Source: Leptospira meyeri (GTDB lineage Bacteria; Spirochaetota; Leptospiria; Leptospirales; Leptospiraceae). Taken from it: a stretch of DNA of 64,000 nt. The notes below the pieces were generated by a model. It was not told the DNA's origin and ran no database searches. It saw only the letters and a list, made by a program, of their open reading frames with translations. Shown here piece by piece: positions 28,971-38,633 of the stretch (position 1 is its first letter; the number at the start of each line of letters is the position of its first letter). The translations under genes and the position numbers were made by a program. The stretch lies in NCBI RefSeq assembly GCF_004368965.1, contig NZ_SORO01000001.1, positions 2,264,001 through 2,328,000 on the forward strand, written 5' to 3'.

Positions 28971-29216
28971 TTATCTTTTTTTGATCATCCCTGCAATGAA
29001 GATGAGTAAAATTGCTCCCACCACTGCCACGATTAGTTCTGCAATCAGGTTATTTGTACTAAAACCAAAAAACCGAAATACGATCCCGCCTAAAAAGGAA
29101 CCCACAACTCCGATTACCAAATTGGCAATGAGTCCAAACCCTTTCCCACGCAAAATACGACCAGCAAGCCAACCTGCTACAAGACCAATCAGTAAAAACC
29201 AAATAAAACTAAACAT
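28971..29216 (-). CDS. GlsB/YeaQ/YmgE-family small membrane protein
   Basis: An 81-residue hydrophobic protein of the transglycosylase-associated (DUF, GlsB/YeaQ) stress family. Three helices are clear: FIWFLLIGLVAGWLAGRIL, a glycine-rich LIANLVIGVVGSFLGGIVF, and ELIVAVVGAILLIFIAGMI. The RGKGFG turn and GVVGSFLGG are typical. Members are induced by general stress in several bacteria; their biochemical role is unknown. AAGGATAG lies upstream of the ATG. Confidence 0.9.
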   Translation of the reverse strand: MFSFIWFLLIGLVAGWLAGRILRGKGFGLIANLVIGVVGSFLGGIVFRFFGFSTNNLIAELIVAVVGAILLIFIAGMIKKR

Positions 29217-29304
29217 AAGTTACTATCCTTGTTGCCTTTTCTTTTGAATTCTCATAAAATTACAAGAAGTCGTTTGAGAATCAAATCATATACGCAGGCT
29301 ACAT

Positions 29305-30654
29305 TTGAAAAATCAACTTTTAACAGGTCCCTATTATTTTGGTATGAAGGACTTGGATGTGTTCAAAAAACATTTCATCCAAGAGAACCAAGGGAAACCT
29401 CTTTTCCTCATTCGCTTTGAAAACATCACAGGCATTGAACTCACTGATTTTTTGGATCTACTTCGAACCGATTTTTATTCCTGTTTGGATTTAGAAGACA
29501 TTAGTTTTGGATTTCATTACATAGAAAAACAAAATATATTAATTATGGGAATTTCTCCACTTTTCGAATGGGATATTGAACGATTTCCTAATATCGAAAA
29601 TTCTGTCGGAAAATTCCAACAACAATGTTTACAAAACAAAATTCTATCATTTCATTTTGGAGTCTCAAGGACCCAATCTAACTTTATCTCTGATAGTGAT
29701 GAAATTTATAATGAACTTTATAAATCCTCGGAAAAAAATCTAAACGATAACTTAGTTCGTTGGAGTTGGACTTATTACAACAAAGCCAATACTTATATTT
29801 CTGGATCAGTTCATGAAGCCATGATCCAACCCACAGTCATTTTTAATCCAAAAGATAAAACTTATGCAGTGAAAGGAGGCGAAGTTTTTCTTGGTGGTGG
29901 GGCCTATATTGGTTACAAAGATCTGATCAATGACATTCCTTCCGACCAAGATTTAAATCGTATTGAGCTTTTGATTTTAGAAAAGTTGATCATCGCTTGC
30001 GAGGGAGCTCCGGGTTTATTAAAATTCAATATTTCTCCACAATCTTTAATCGATACTTTTTCCAACATGGATCGAGTGAATCGACTCAAACGACTCATTC
30101 AAAACAAAGACTTACTTCCTGAAAATATCCGATTTGAACTTGTAGAAAAACCATATGATGATTCCCACTTTCCACTAAAAGATGTATGCCATGCTTTTTA
30201 TTCTCATGGAATGAGCTTTGCTGCGGACGATTTTGGGGTAAAAAGTCAGTCCCATCAAATTGTTTTAGATCTTGGAATTATGATCAAAGAATTCAAATTA
30301 GATCCCATTAGTTTTAAATTTAAAATGGAAGAAGACCAAATTAAGTTTTTGGACAACTTGGCATTTATCGATTATTGCAAACGACTTGCGGATAACAGGG
30401 AAGCCGTGATTACTGCAGAGGCCGTGGAGGATTATGATACTTTGCGATTTCTTATGGAACACCAAATCTATCAGTTTCAAGCAAATATTTTGTTTGGAAA
30501 AATGACTGTCTCTGATTATAAAAGAGATTTTGAAATTCTGCACTCGATTCACGAAGATGTTGTGAAAGAAGTATTGACAGATAAAATTTTGTCAGAAAAA
30601 CAAAAGAAAGTCGGGAATTTGTTTCGAGTTGCATCAGAAGAAGGTTTAATTTAA
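29305..30654 (+). CDS. Degenerate EAL-domain protein
   Basis: A 449-residue protein with an N-terminal domain of ~180 residues (no family recognised, possibly GGDEF-derived) and a C-terminal EAL-like domain. EAL residues seen are NISPQSL, FELVEKP (the ELTE glutamate), AADDFGVKS (the DDFG pair), FKLDP, and TAEAVED. The name-giving E-A-L motif at the front is missing, and the closing QGYLFGKP is altered to QANILFGK. A c-di-GMP-binding or protein-binding role is as likely as phosphodiesterase activity. The start is TTG at 29305; an ATG at 29344 is the alternative. It is followed directly by an inactive-looking receiver. Confidence 0.72.
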   Translation: MKNQLLTGPYYFGMKDLDVFKKHFIQENQGKPLFLIRFENITGIELTDFLDLLRTDFYSCLDLEDISFGFHYIEKQNILIMGISPLFEWDIERFPNIENSVGKFQQQCLQNKILSFHFGVSRTQSNFISDSDEIYNELYKSSEKNLNDNLVRWSWTYYNKANTYISGSVHEAMIQPTVIFNPKDKTYAVKGGEVFLGGGAYIGYKDLINDIPSDQDLNRIELLILEKLIIACEGAPGLLKFNISPQSLIDTFSNMDRVNRLKRLIQNKDLLPENIRFELVEKPYDDSHFPLKDVCHAFYSHGMSFAADDFGVKSQSHQIVLDLGIMIKEFKLDPISFKFKMEEDQIKFLDNLAFIDYCKRLADNREAVITAEAVEDYDTLRFLMEHQIYQFQANILFGKMTVSDYKRDFEILHSIHEDVVKEVLTDKILSEKQKKVGNLFRVASEEGLI

Positions 30655-30663
30655 AAATTATTT

Positions 30664-31632
30664 ATGCATTTCATTATGGCCATTGAAAACGATCCAAATT
30701 CAGCTCAGGATTTGGAAAACATCTTCCTTGGTTTACGCCAACGAGTTGTCATAACAAAATTTTCGCAAACAGTCCAAGAATATGTGAAATCCTCTAACCC
30801 TGATATTATATTAATGGGTTTGTCTTTTAAGGACAAAAAAGAATTAGAATTTGTTTTAGAACTTCGTCGAGATGTAATCACACATAACATTCCAATTTTG
30901 GCGATGATTCCTAAAGAAGATACCAACTTTATTACAAATCATAAAGCTCTTGGTTTTACAGATTATATGGTAAAACCATTAATCAAACAACCTCTTCTAG
31001 ATCGTATTCATTCGCATGTTGAAGAATATAAATTCAGCGAATCTTCCAAAACAAGAGACAATATGTCATTTGTTGTTGTGGATCGGGGACATGGAAGAGT
31101 TTTGTTTCAATGTCGTGCTAATCTCAAACGTTACGTATTCCCAGAATTTAAAAAGATTTTTACACCAAATTTTTTGAAATCGATTCATGCAGAACGTATT
31201 TGTTTCGATGTTCGCGTGGTTCCTGAACTAGGTAAAGAGGAAGTAGATGTTTTTGAACGTGTGATGAAACTTTTTTCAAATCACGAAAAAGTTGTTTTTA
31301 TTGCCGGTCGTCACATGGGAGCTTTCATTGAACATGCGTCAGATGATGAAAAAATGTTAGTTTTTATGGCTCCAAACGAATTCGATGAATACGTTAAGAT
31401 GGAAGAACAGAAAAAAGAGGAACAAAGAAAAAAAGAGAAAAAGGATAAATTTACCAAAGAGAGTGGTAAAGAAAATCCACCACCACCTCCAACCTCTTTA
31501 GGTGATGTAAAAATCGAAATACCAATAGGTGGAGCAACAATCCCTGTTGACTCTGAAGAACCAAGCAGTTCAGAATCACTAACGGAAACTCCACCTAATT
31601 CTGATTTGCCTGAAAAACCTACACAGTTATAA
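30664..31632 (+). CDS. Receiver-like protein lacking the phospho-aspartate
   Basis: A 322-residue protein. Residues ~1-120 follow the receiver fold (IENDPNSAQDLENIF, PDIILMG, IPILAMIP, DYMVKPL with Lys104). The phospho-acceptor position is Gly52 in place of Asp, so ordinary phosphorylation is excluded. Residues ~135-240 form a second domain (FVVVDRGHGRVLFQCRANLKRYVFPEF...) with a STAS-like feel (IHAERICFDVRVVPEL...). The tail is Lys/Glu- and then Pro/Ser-rich and looks disordered. It lies 9 bases after the degenerate EAL gene, so the two are likely partners. Function unknown. Confidence 0.68.
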   Translation: MHFIMAIENDPNSAQDLENIFLGLRQRVVITKFSQTVQEYVKSSNPDIILMGLSFKDKKELEFVLELRRDVITHNIPILAMIPKEDTNFITNHKALGFTDYMVKPLIKQPLLDRIHSHVEEYKFSESSKTRDNMSFVVVDRGHGRVLFQCRANLKRYVFPEFKKIFTPNFLKSIHAERICFDVRVVPELGKEEVDVFERVMKLFSNHEKVVFIAGRHMGAFIEHASDDEKMLVFMAPNEFDEYVKMEEQKKEEQRKKEKKDKFTKESGKENPPPPPTSLGDVKIEIPIGGATIPVDSEEPSSSESLTETPPNSDLPEKPTQL

Positions 31633-31664
31633 ATTTTAAAATCAACAAATAAAAGAAGTAACCA

Positions 31665-32447
31665 ATGAACTACAAACGAGAAGTCATCGATATTCCCAAT
31701 GGCAAAGGCGAAATCATTCGCTTTCAAATGAACGACCAAAATTCACTTACTGGTCAAAACATGAGAGATCTCGGTGAAATTTTAAATGAAATCAAAGCCG
31801 ATAATTCCAAACGAGGAGTGATTTTAACCACTGACAACCCTAAGTTTTTTTGTAATGGACTCGATGCAGAAAATCTACTTTCTACCAGTAGAGACAAACT
31901 AATTGATGAAGTCGGTGGCATTGTTATCTTATTCGGTGAGTTAGTTAAATTTGATAAACCACTCATTACCGAAGTCACCGGCCATGCGATGGGTGGTGGT
32001 GCCGTCATCACTGTTGCTTCTGATTTCAAATATATGTTGGATGGAAAAGGAAGGATTGGTTTTACAGAAGTAAACGTTGGACTTCCACTACCCGGAAGTT
32101 TTATTGATCGTATTAAAATGTGTGTAGATCCTAAATATTGGGCGGAAGTATGTTTGGAAGGAACTACTTACAAAGGTGCAGAGGCAAAAAAAATTGGACT
32201 CATTGATGAAATTGCACCGACCCCAGAAGAGATTCGTAAAATTGCTTTAAAGAAACTTGAAACGCTTTCAAAAGTTCCGCAAGCAGCTTACCGGGCGACT
32301 AAGAATACTTTGAATGGAGCACTGATAACACACTTAGAGCAATATAAAAAGGACACAATCAAATCCTTTGAACAACCTGGTGTTGTTGATAATTTACTTG
32401 AAGCAATGACAGCTCTTAAAGAAAAACGGAGACCCGTTTTTAAATAA
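31665..32447 (+). CDS. Enoyl-CoA hydratase/isomerase family protein
   Basis: A 260-residue crotonase-fold protein. The oxyanion-hole segment GVILTTDNPKFFCNGLD and the second half EVTGHAMGGGAVITVASDFKYM with the GGG turn are the crotonase signature. GFTEVNVGLPLP follows, where catalytic glutamates vary between hydratases and isomerases. Glu in TEVNVGL is a candidate. It could act with the acyl-CoA dehydrogenase at 26.8 kb in beta-oxidation, but true substrate is unclear. A hairpin follows the stop. Confidence 0.87.
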   Translation: MNYKREVIDIPNGKGEIIRFQMNDQNSLTGQNMRDLGEILNEIKADNSKRGVILTTDNPKFFCNGLDAENLLSTSRDKLIDEVGGIVILFGELVKFDKPLITEVTGHAMGGGAVITVASDFKYMLDGKGRIGFTEVNVGLPLPGSFIDRIKMCVDPKYWAEVCLEGTTYKGAEAKKIGLIDEIAPTPEEIRKIALKKLETLSKVPQAAYRATKNTLNGALITHLEQYKKDTIKSFEQPGVVDNLLEAMTALKEKRRPVFK

Positions 32448-32456
32448 AATTTCTGA

Positions 32457-32489
32457 GAACGAGGGGAAATTCAGAAACACCCCTCGATT
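32457..32489 (+). terminator. Putative terminator after the enoyl-CoA hydratase gene
   Basis: Stem CGAGGGG (32460-32466) / CCCCTCG (32480-32486), extended by GAA/TTC around it, with a 13-base loop. The downstream tract ATTCTTATAAGTCTTTT is T-rich but interrupted, so strength is uncertain. Confidence 0.5.
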
Positions 32490-32536
32490 CTTATAAGTCT
32501 TTTCACCATAAGAGCCGAAAATTATAGTGAAATCTG

Positions 32537-34501
32537 ATGTTGCGTTCTTTCGTATTAGTACTCATAGCTTGTTTTTTCCCTCTCTCTGCAATATCTATCT
32601 CTGATTTCCCACCTGGGTTTACATTAAAAAATCCTTATCTCTGGCCAGTCAAAGGATATGATTCCATAACCGGCACCTTTGGCGAATTTAGAACGGGCCA
32701 TTTTCATATGGGGCAAGACTTTTCTACAGGCGGAAAAATTGGAGTTCCTATCTTAGCTGTGGCAAAAGGTAAAGTCACTCGGGTCCAAAGGCGATGGACT
32801 AGCATTGGTTATGCTCTATTTTTACAACATGACGATGGAATGACTTCTCGTTACGGGCATTTACACAAATTTTCTCAGAAGATTATAAAACAGATTTTAA
32901 AATCAAAACAAGCAAAACGCTATAAAGACAGAACTGATTTTGATATTGCCCTTCCAGAAGCAGTGGAAGTTGAAGCAGGAGAAACCATTGCATTTTCTGG
33001 TGATACGGGAGTTGGTCCACCACACCTTCACTTTGAACTTTTTAAAGACAATGTCTATTATAATCCTGTGCACTATGGTCTGGGATATAATGTGGCGGAA
33101 CCAATCGTCTTCAATGCTCTACGGATTACACCACAAACTCCTCGAACTTTCATCAATGGCCGAAATGAAACTGTAGAAATTCCTTTTTATGAGGCCAGTG
33201 GCAATAGATTCGAATTATCAGAGTCACCTACACTTTTCATCCAAGGGAAAGTTGGGATTCAAATAGCAATCCATCAAAAATCAAATAGCAATCGTCTTGG
33301 AATTTTTACCTTAGATATGTTAATTGGTGAAAACGTTTTACAGGGATTTCAATTATCAAAAATATTAAAAGAACATACAAGAAAGAATGTATTGTTATAT
33401 GATAGCTCAGTAAGTAAACCTAATGGAAATCCATTTTCATATTATTTACATACAAGAGACGGAAACGACCTGCTTGGAATGCGAAGCAATGGAAGAGAAC
33501 AGGGTCTCCTTGATAGCGAACAAATGCGAATGGGAGAACCAAAGGAGATTACAATTCGGGCAACTGGCATGGGAGGCCAGATGTCTTTTGCTTCTTTTTA
33601 TATTCTAAAAGACCAGGGTGATTATAGTCATATTGTCACTAAAGAATGGAAATACAATGTATACTACGATCGTTATACAACTTTCAAATCAAAAGATACA
33701 AAAGTAGAATTGTTTTTTCCCGTGAATGCAGTATACTCAAAAGCATTTTTCGAAATTGAAGCGCAGGAACAAATTCAAATCAACACAAAAGGTCTGAATC
33801 AACTATCGAGTGTATATAAAATTGGTCCTGATTTTAAAGATTTTAATTTAGGTTATGATCTTTACGTAAAGGTTCCTAAAACAAAAGACATCAACTCAGC
33901 AGACTTATATGAAGTATTGGCTGATGGAAATGTAAAAAAAATTAACGGTTCTTCTTTTAGTTCTTGGGGTCAGTTTTTTAAAGTAAGATTACGCAAAACA
34001 GGAATGTTCGTTGTTCTTTCAGACCAAACTCCACCAAATATTTATTTGCATGAGTTGATGAATAAAACTGTTTACCCAAGGGAAGATTTTGCTTTGTATC
34101 TAAAAGCTGTGGATGTTGGATCGGGAATTATGCCAGATGGATTTGACATCACAGTGGATGGAATTCCCGGCAAAGCTGAGTTTTTTCCGAAAGACGGCCG
34201 ATTGGAAATCTTTGAACCAGAGATTTTATACGAACCAGGAAAACATACGGTGCTTGCAAGTGTTAGAGACTTTGCTGGGAACTGGAGTTCTACAGTGCGG
34301 TATGATTATGAGATTCAAACGCCACCAGTTCCAGAAGAAAAGAAAAAACCAACCACAGATCCACTTTTGATTGAAACTTCAAAAGAGAAAAAATCTACAA
34401 AAGAGTCAAAACCAAAACAATCTTCGCCTAAGGTGCAAAAGGTGGCAAAACCAATCACGGTCGCACCTAAGGCAAAGGATAAAAAGTCTACATCCCGATA
34501 G
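32537..34501 (+). CDS. Secreted M23-family peptidase
   Basis: A 654-residue exported metallopeptidase. A signal peptide ([18 protein letters not shown]) is followed by the LytM/M23 domain. Zinc ligands His57 and Asp61 lie in HMGQD, the YGHLH segment is at ~107-110, and HLH (His163/His165) in PPHLHFELF. All expected metal and catalytic histidines are present, so it should cut peptidoglycan cross-links. The remaining ~450 residues are beta-rich with an Ig-like module near the end ([18 protein letters not shown]). A low-complexity Lys/Ser/Pro tail closes it. It overlaps the 3' end of fabG by 14 bases. Confidence 0.85.
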   Translation: MLRSFVLVLIACFFPLSAISISDFPPGFTLKNPYLWPVKGYDSITGTFGEFRTGHFHMGQDFSTGGKIGVPILAVAKGKVTRVQRRWTSIGYALFLQHDDGMTSRYGHLHKFSQKIIKQILKSKQAKRYKDRTDFDIALPEAVEVEAGETIAFSGDTGVGPPHLHFELFKDNVYYNPVHYGLGYNVAEPIVFNALRITPQTPRTFINGRNETVEIPFYEASGNRFELSESPTLFIQGKVGIQIAIHQKSNSNRLGIFTLDMLIGENVLQGFQLSKILKEHTRKNVLLYDSSVSKPNGNPFSYYLHTRDGNDLLGMRSNGREQGLLDSEQMRMGEPKEITIRATGMGGQMSFASFYILKDQGDYSHIVTKEWKYNVYYDRYTTFKSKDTKVELFFPVNAVYSKAFFEIEAQEQIQINTKGLNQLSSVYKIGPDFKDFNLGYDLYVKVPKTKDINSADLYEVLADGNVKKINGSSFSSWGQFFKVRLRKTGMFVVLSDQTPPNIYLHELMNKTVYPREDFALYLKAVDVGSGIMPDGFDITVDGIPGKAEFFPKDGRLEIFEPEILYEPGKHTVLASVRDFAGNWSSTVRYDYEIQTPPVPEEKKKPTTDPLLIETSKEKKSTKESKPKQSSPKVQKVAKPITVAPKAKDKKSTSR

Positions 34502-35255
34502 CAGCACCACCGTCAACTCGGAGGTATGTTCCAGTGATGTAAGATGCATCATTACTTAAGAAAAACTTCACAGCAGATGCGATCTCTTCCTGTTTTCCAG
34601 GACGTTTAAGAGGGATCACAGCTGGATCTGTTAACTTTTCTTGAACTTCTTTGGAAAGAGTTCCAGTCATTTCAGTTTGCACATAACCTGGGCATACAGC
34701 ATTTACAAGTACGTTCCTTCCAGAGAATTCACGTGCAGATACTTTTGTAAGTGCAATCACACCCGCTTTTGAAGTGGAGTAGTTTGCTTGGCCAGGTTGG
34801 CCAGTTAATCCAGAAACAGAAGAAATATTGACAATTCTTCCAGAATCAGACTTGAGGATGAGTTTACTAGCTGACTTAGTCATCAGAAAAACACCCTTAC
34901 AGTTAACATCCATTACAAAGTCATATTCTTGTTCAGACATACGAATTAGCAGATTGTCTTTTAAAACTCCAGCGTTGTTTACAAGAAAATCTAATTTTCC
35001 AAAAGCTTCTTTTGTTTTGCTGATGGCGGCATCACAATCTTCTGGTTTTGTTACGTTACAAGCAACTCCAATTGCTTTCACACCAAATTTAGCTTCTACT
35101 TCTCTTGCAGCTTCTTCAATTTTTTCCTGATTCAAATCAACAAGCACCAAACTTGCACCATGCGATGCGATTCGATTTGCGATTGCTCTTCCCAAACCAA
35201 TGGGAGAGGCAGCTCCCGTTACCAGTGCTACTTTTCCTTCGAATTCTTTGGACAT
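34488..35255 (-). CDS. fabG: 3-oxoacyl-ACP reductase-type short-chain dehydrogenase
   Basis: A 255-residue SDR enzyme. The NADP site is [18 protein letters not shown] is in [10 protein letters not shown], the active Ser in NISSVSGL, and the YxxxK pair in [18 protein letters not shown] and the terminal YLRVDGG match FabG. FabG reduces 3-ketoacyl-ACP in fatty acid synthesis. As no other fab gene is adjacent, acetoacetyl-CoA reductase or a beta-oxidation role is possible. AGGGGGG, a pure G run, serves as ribosome-binding site. Confidence 0.87.
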   Translation of the reverse strand: MSKEFEGKVALVTGAASPIGLGRAIANRIASHGASLVLVDLNQEKIEEAAREVEAKFGVKAIGVACNVTKPEDCDAAISKTKEAFGKLDFLVNNAGVLKDNLLIRMSEQEYDFVMDVNCKGVFLMTKSASKLILKSDSGRIVNISSVSGLTGQPGQANYSTSKAGVIALTKVSAREFSGRNVLVNAVCPGYVQTEMTGTLSKEVQEKLTDPAVIPLKRPGKQEEIASAVKFFLSNDASYITGTYLRVDGGAAIGM

Positions 35256-35363
35256 ATGCCCCCCTAGGATTTATTACTAGATTCTAAACTTGAATTTCGA
35301 ACATCGTTCGGCAATCGTAAAATTCCCAGTTGAAAGAGAAGTTTCTAATGAAAGACTGCCCTT

Positions 35364-36668
35364 ATGATCGATCGTTACAGCCATCCAGAGATTTCTGCCA
35401 TCTGGGAATTAGAGAACAAATTTAAAATTTGGACAGATATTGAAATTTATGCCTGCGAAGCCCGTGCCAACCGAGGTGAGGTTCCCAAAGAAGACCTAGA
35501 AACCATCAAACAAAAGGCAAAGTTCAATGTAGATGAAATTCTAGAAATAGAATCGAAGGTACACCATGACGTCATCGCCTATTTGACAAACCTAAACTCT
35601 TATATAGGACCAGCAGGCCGACATGTTCACTTTGGATTAACTTCTAGTGACGTTGGTGATACAGCACTTTGTGTACAAATGGTCCAAGCGATGGACCTTC
35701 TCATCCAAAGAACCGAAACCCTTTTAGAAACGACTAAACAAAAAGCAAAAGAGTACAAAGACCTTCCTTGTATCGGGAGATCTCACGGTATCCATGCAGA
35801 ACCAATGACACTTGGTCTTAAGTTTGCACTTTTCTATGCAGAGATGACTCGAAACTTAGAGCGAATGAAAGACGCCCGCTCACAAGTTGCTGTAGGCAAA
35901 CTGTCGGGAGCCGTCGGAACTTATTCCAATATTGATTTAAAAATTGAAGAATATGTTTTAACCAAACTTGGATTAACTGTGGATCCGATTGCGACACAAG
36001 TGATTTCTCGCGATCGTCACGCTTTCTATATGTCAGTACTCGGTGTGGTTGCAGCCAGTTTGGATCGAATGGCAACTGAGATCCGTCTCTTACAAAAAAC
36101 CGAAGGCCGTGAAGTAGAAGAACCATTTGCCAAAGGCCAAAAAGGATCCTCGGCAATGCCTCACAAAAGAAATCCTGTCGTATGCGAACGAATTTCTGGG
36201 ATTTCACGAGTGATTCGTTCTAATGTAAACGTTGGATTACAAAACGTCGGACTCTGGCATGAGAGAGACATATCTCATTCATCTGCCGAACGAATTGTCC
36301 TTCCAGATTCCACAATCGCACTCGATTATATTTTAGAAAAAATGAACTTTGTGTTAAAGGGACTTCATGTATACCCAGATGCCACCGAACGTACATTAAA
36401 TGTAACGCGTGGACTAATCTTTTCGCAAAAAGTTTTGTTATGGTTAATTGAAAAAGGTGGAATCACTCGTGAAGATGCCTACCTAATCGTTCAGGAAAAT
36501 GCAATGGCGGTATGGGCGGACCAATCTAAAAATCTTCGTGACCTTTTGAAACAAGATCCAAGATGTTCGGCCATCCTCAAAGAAAGTGACCTGGATGAAA
36601 TTTTCCAAATCAAACCTTATTTGGAACGAATCCCACTGATCTTCAAACGATTGGGGATTATTGATTAG
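35364..36668 (+). CDS. purB: Adenylosuccinate lyase
   Basis: A fumarase-superfamily enzyme of 434 residues, cleaving SAICAR and adenylosuccinate in purine synthesis. Expected blocks are HDVIAYLTNL, GLTSSDVGDTALC, GRSHGIHAEPMTLG with the catalytic His, and the flexible signature loop KGSSAMPHKRNP. Length and blocks fit the short bacterial (Bacillus-type) PurB. It stands alone and is followed by a strong terminator. Confidence 0.96.
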   Translation: MIDRYSHPEISAIWELENKFKIWTDIEIYACEARANRGEVPKEDLETIKQKAKFNVDEILEIESKVHHDVIAYLTNLNSYIGPAGRHVHFGLTSSDVGDTALCVQMVQAMDLLIQRTETLLETTKQKAKEYKDLPCIGRSHGIHAEPMTLGLKFALFYAEMTRNLERMKDARSQVAVGKLSGAVGTYSNIDLKIEEYVLTKLGLTVDPIATQVISRDRHAFYMSVLGVVAASLDRMATEIRLLQKTEGREVEEPFAKGQKGSSAMPHKRNPVVCERISGISRVIRSNVNVGLQNVGLWHERDISHSSAERIVLPDSTIALDYILEKMNFVLKGLHVYPDATERTLNVTRGLIFSQKVLLWLIEKGGITREDAYLIVQENAMAVWADQSKNLRDLLKQDPRCSAILKESDLDEIFQIKPYLERIPLIFKRLGIID

Positions 36669-36742
36669 AGTTCTAAATTTTTGAGTTCGCTAATACTTTT
36701 GTTCACAAAGAACTAGTAACGAACTATCAACCCATTTACATG

Positions 36743-36784
36743 AAAACCTATAGTTCAATTTACTTTGATCTATAGGTTTTTTTT
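36743..36784 (+). terminator. Rho-independent terminator after purB
   Basis: Perfect 11-bp stem AAAACCTATAG (36743-36753) / CTATAGGTTTT (36770-36780), 16-base loop, and a run of eight T continuing from the stem to 36784. Confidence 0.85.
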
Positions 36785-37126
36785 AAACTCATCTATAATT
36801 TAGATTTTGGATTTTATGATTTCAAAGGAGAGTAAGTTGGTAGCTGAGTAATAAACGCATTACATATAGTCGTTACTATTGTATGTATAAATGTTAAACG
36901 GGTCGTTTATTGGTCTCCTGGTGGGCAATAAACGTAATGCAATCAACCGCGCAGTCTTTACGAATATACGCTAAAGTTCGCTGGTATCGCCTCATAGGTG
37001 TTGGTTAAACGAGATGCGCATATAGCGTTCAAACCCATCTAAACAAACACTGTAAAGATAGACTTAACAAGTTTAAAAGTGGAGCTCTACTTACAGGGAA
37101 AATTTCAAAATGAAATCTTTGAATCT
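36785..37126. other. Structured non-coding segment with short repeats
   Basis: No gene found in this stretch; it makes up most of the 458-base gap between purB and the esterase gene. It is richer in CG dinucleotides than its flanks. Repeats include AATAAACG at 36850 and 36927, its inverse CGTTTATT at 36904, a 9-bp hairpin CGTTTATTG/CAATAAACG (36904-36912/36926-36934), gcattac/gtaatgc (36857/36934), CTTTACG...CGcTAAAG (36956-36976), and GTTAAACG twice (36893, 37004). The string TAAACG...ATATAG..CGTT recurs at 36853 and 37007. AAAGGAG at 36824 is followed by only four codons, which resembles a decapitated gene start. Confidence 0.6.
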
Positions 37127-37786
37127 TTAGTTATGATTTCCCAATTCCACTTCCAACCATTGAATTAGATCTTTTAACATCTCACGATTGATGCTATGGC
37201 CTTCTTCATATTCCTGGTAACGAGGATGAAGTCCGATAGACTCTAAATATCCTTTCACAGATCTAGCATACTCAACAGACAAGACTCGGTCATTTGTGCC
37301 GTGAGATATAAATATTTTTTTACCCAGAACTTTTTCGGAGACTTTCACTTGTATTTTGTTTTCTTCTAAGAGTCTTCCGCTCAGTGCAATGATCCCTTTT
37401 ACTTTCTCTGGATGTAATAAACCAATCGAATAAGACATGATAGCACCTTGACTAAAGCCACCAATCCAAACATTGGATTCATCAAATTGATAATTTGTTT
37501 TTAGATATTCCAAAAACTGAAGTAAGAGTTTTCTACTTTCGGCTTCTTGTTCTAAATTAATCTTAGGTTGGCCTGTCGTAAATAATACTTCATACCATCC
37601 GTAACTCCCTGTTCCTAAAATCAAAGGACCTCTTACAGAAACAACAAGTAAGGATTCAGGAAGGTAATTGGATAACGAAAACAAATCTTCTTCGTTACTA
37701 CCCACCCCATGTAATAAAAGTAAAAGTGGTGGGTTTTCTATAGAAACTTTTGGTTTGCGGACTAAATACTCTAATGGCTTTTCCAT
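37127..37786 (-). CDS. Phospholipase/carboxylesterase family hydrolase
   Basis: A 219-residue alpha/beta hydrolase of the carboxylesterase/phospholipase (COG0400) family. Visible are LLLLHGVGSNEEDLF, the nucleophile elbow GGFSQGA, the acid in SHGTNDRV and the base in EEGHSI, so the triad is complete. It lies 13 bases after the extradiol dioxygenase gene and must share its message. In Bacillus, the related MhqD sits in a MarR-controlled quinone-detoxification operon next to a dioxygenase-type gene. The same logic may apply here. Confidence 0.85.
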   Translation of the reverse strand: MEKPLEYLVRKPKVSIENPPLLLLLHGVGSNEEDLFSLSNYLPESLLVVSVRGPLILGTGSYGWYEVLFTTGQPKINLEQEAESRKLLLQFLEYLKTNYQFDESNVWIGGFSQGAIMSYSIGLLHPEKVKGIIALSGRLLEENKIQVKVSEKVLGKKIFISHGTNDRVLSVEYARSVKGYLESIGLHPRYQEYEEGHSINREMLKDLIQWLEVELGNHN

Positions 37787-37799
37787 TTTAAATTTATCT

Positions 37800-38633
37800 C
37801 TATTGTTTTGATTCCAATTTTACAGAAGTCATTGTTAAAGCACCTGCCACTGGTTTATCGTTAAAAAAGGAAATAGAATCTGAATCCAATTTTGTCCCTA
37901 AAGTATAAAGTAGAGGTAAATAATGTTCTGCAGTCGGAATGGCCCATTCGAATTCTTTTCCATGATTTCGAATTTGAATTAATGAATCGTTGTCTCCAGC
38001 CAAAATCCAATGTTTGACCTTTTCATTCACATCAAGGGCCCAATCAAATCCATATACTTCGTTCAATCTTTCCCAGGCCACCATACGCAAGTTATGTACT
38101 ATATTACCACTGGCAAGAATGAGTACACCTTGGTTTCGAAGGGAAGATAATTCTTTAGCCAATTGGAAATGGGCTTCCGGCGAAATTTTATAATCCATAC
38201 TTAATTGCACAACGGGAACGTCAGCTTTTGGGTAAATATGTTTGATGACACTCCAAGCTCCGTGATCCAATCCCCATTCATAATCCAATTGAACATTTTG
38301 AGATTTAACAGTAGACTGAATTAGTTTTGCAAGTTCAGGACTGCCGGGAGCAGGGTATTGGACATCAAATAATGTTTTTGGGAATCCACCAAAGTCATGT
38401 ATGGTGGGAGGAATTTCCATAGCCGTTACAAAAGTTCCGTCCGTCACCCAATGTGCGGAAATACAAAGAATTGCTTTTGGTTTTGGGATGGTTTTACCAA
38501 GAGCACGCATTCCTTCCACGAATTCATTTTCCTCGATCGCATTCATAGGACTGCCATGCCCCAAAAACAAGGAAGGCAAAGTTGGGGAGTTTTCTAAAAA
38601 GGTCGAATTCTCTTTAGTTTCTGCTGAGTTCAT
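37800..38633 (-). CDS. Class III extradiol dioxygenase, DODA/YgiD type
   Basis: A 277-residue member of the LigB-superfamily aromatic-ring dioxygenases (DOPA dioxygenase / YgiD group). Metal-site histidines are in LFLGHGSPMNAIEE, CISAHWVTDG and the catalytic LDHGAWSV; ASGNIVHNLR is a further family block. It opens catechol-type rings using non-haem iron (or zinc in YgiD). The ATG at 38633 fits family N-termini but has only a weak ribosome site. A strong AAAGGAG instead serves an out-of-frame ATG at 38655. The promoter carries the putative MarR operator. Confidence 0.88.
   Translation of the reverse strand: MNSAETKENSTFLENSPTLPSLFLGHGSPMNAIEENEFVEGMRALGKTIPKPKAILCISAHWVTDGTFVTAMEIPPTIHDFGGFPKTLFDVQYPAPGSPELAKLIQSTVKSQNVQLDYEWGLDHGAWSVIKHIYPKADVPVVQLSMDYKISPEAHFQLAKELSSLRNQGVLILASGNIVHNLRMVAWERLNEVYGFDWALDVNEKVKHWILAGDNDSLIQIRNHGKEFEWAIPTAEHYLPLLYTLGTKLDSDSISFFNDKPVAGALTMTSVKLESKQ

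Noticed and set aside
28951..29247. 98-residue plus-strand ORF antisense to the GlsB-like gene
   Set aside because: The minus strand encodes a clear membrane protein with a ribosome site; the plus frame is a shadow.
36893..37010. True integron attC site
   Set aside because: GTTAAAC occurs twice, in the same orientation; the RYYYAAC partner and the paired L/R boxes could not be found by eye. Kept only as a hypothesis in the findings.
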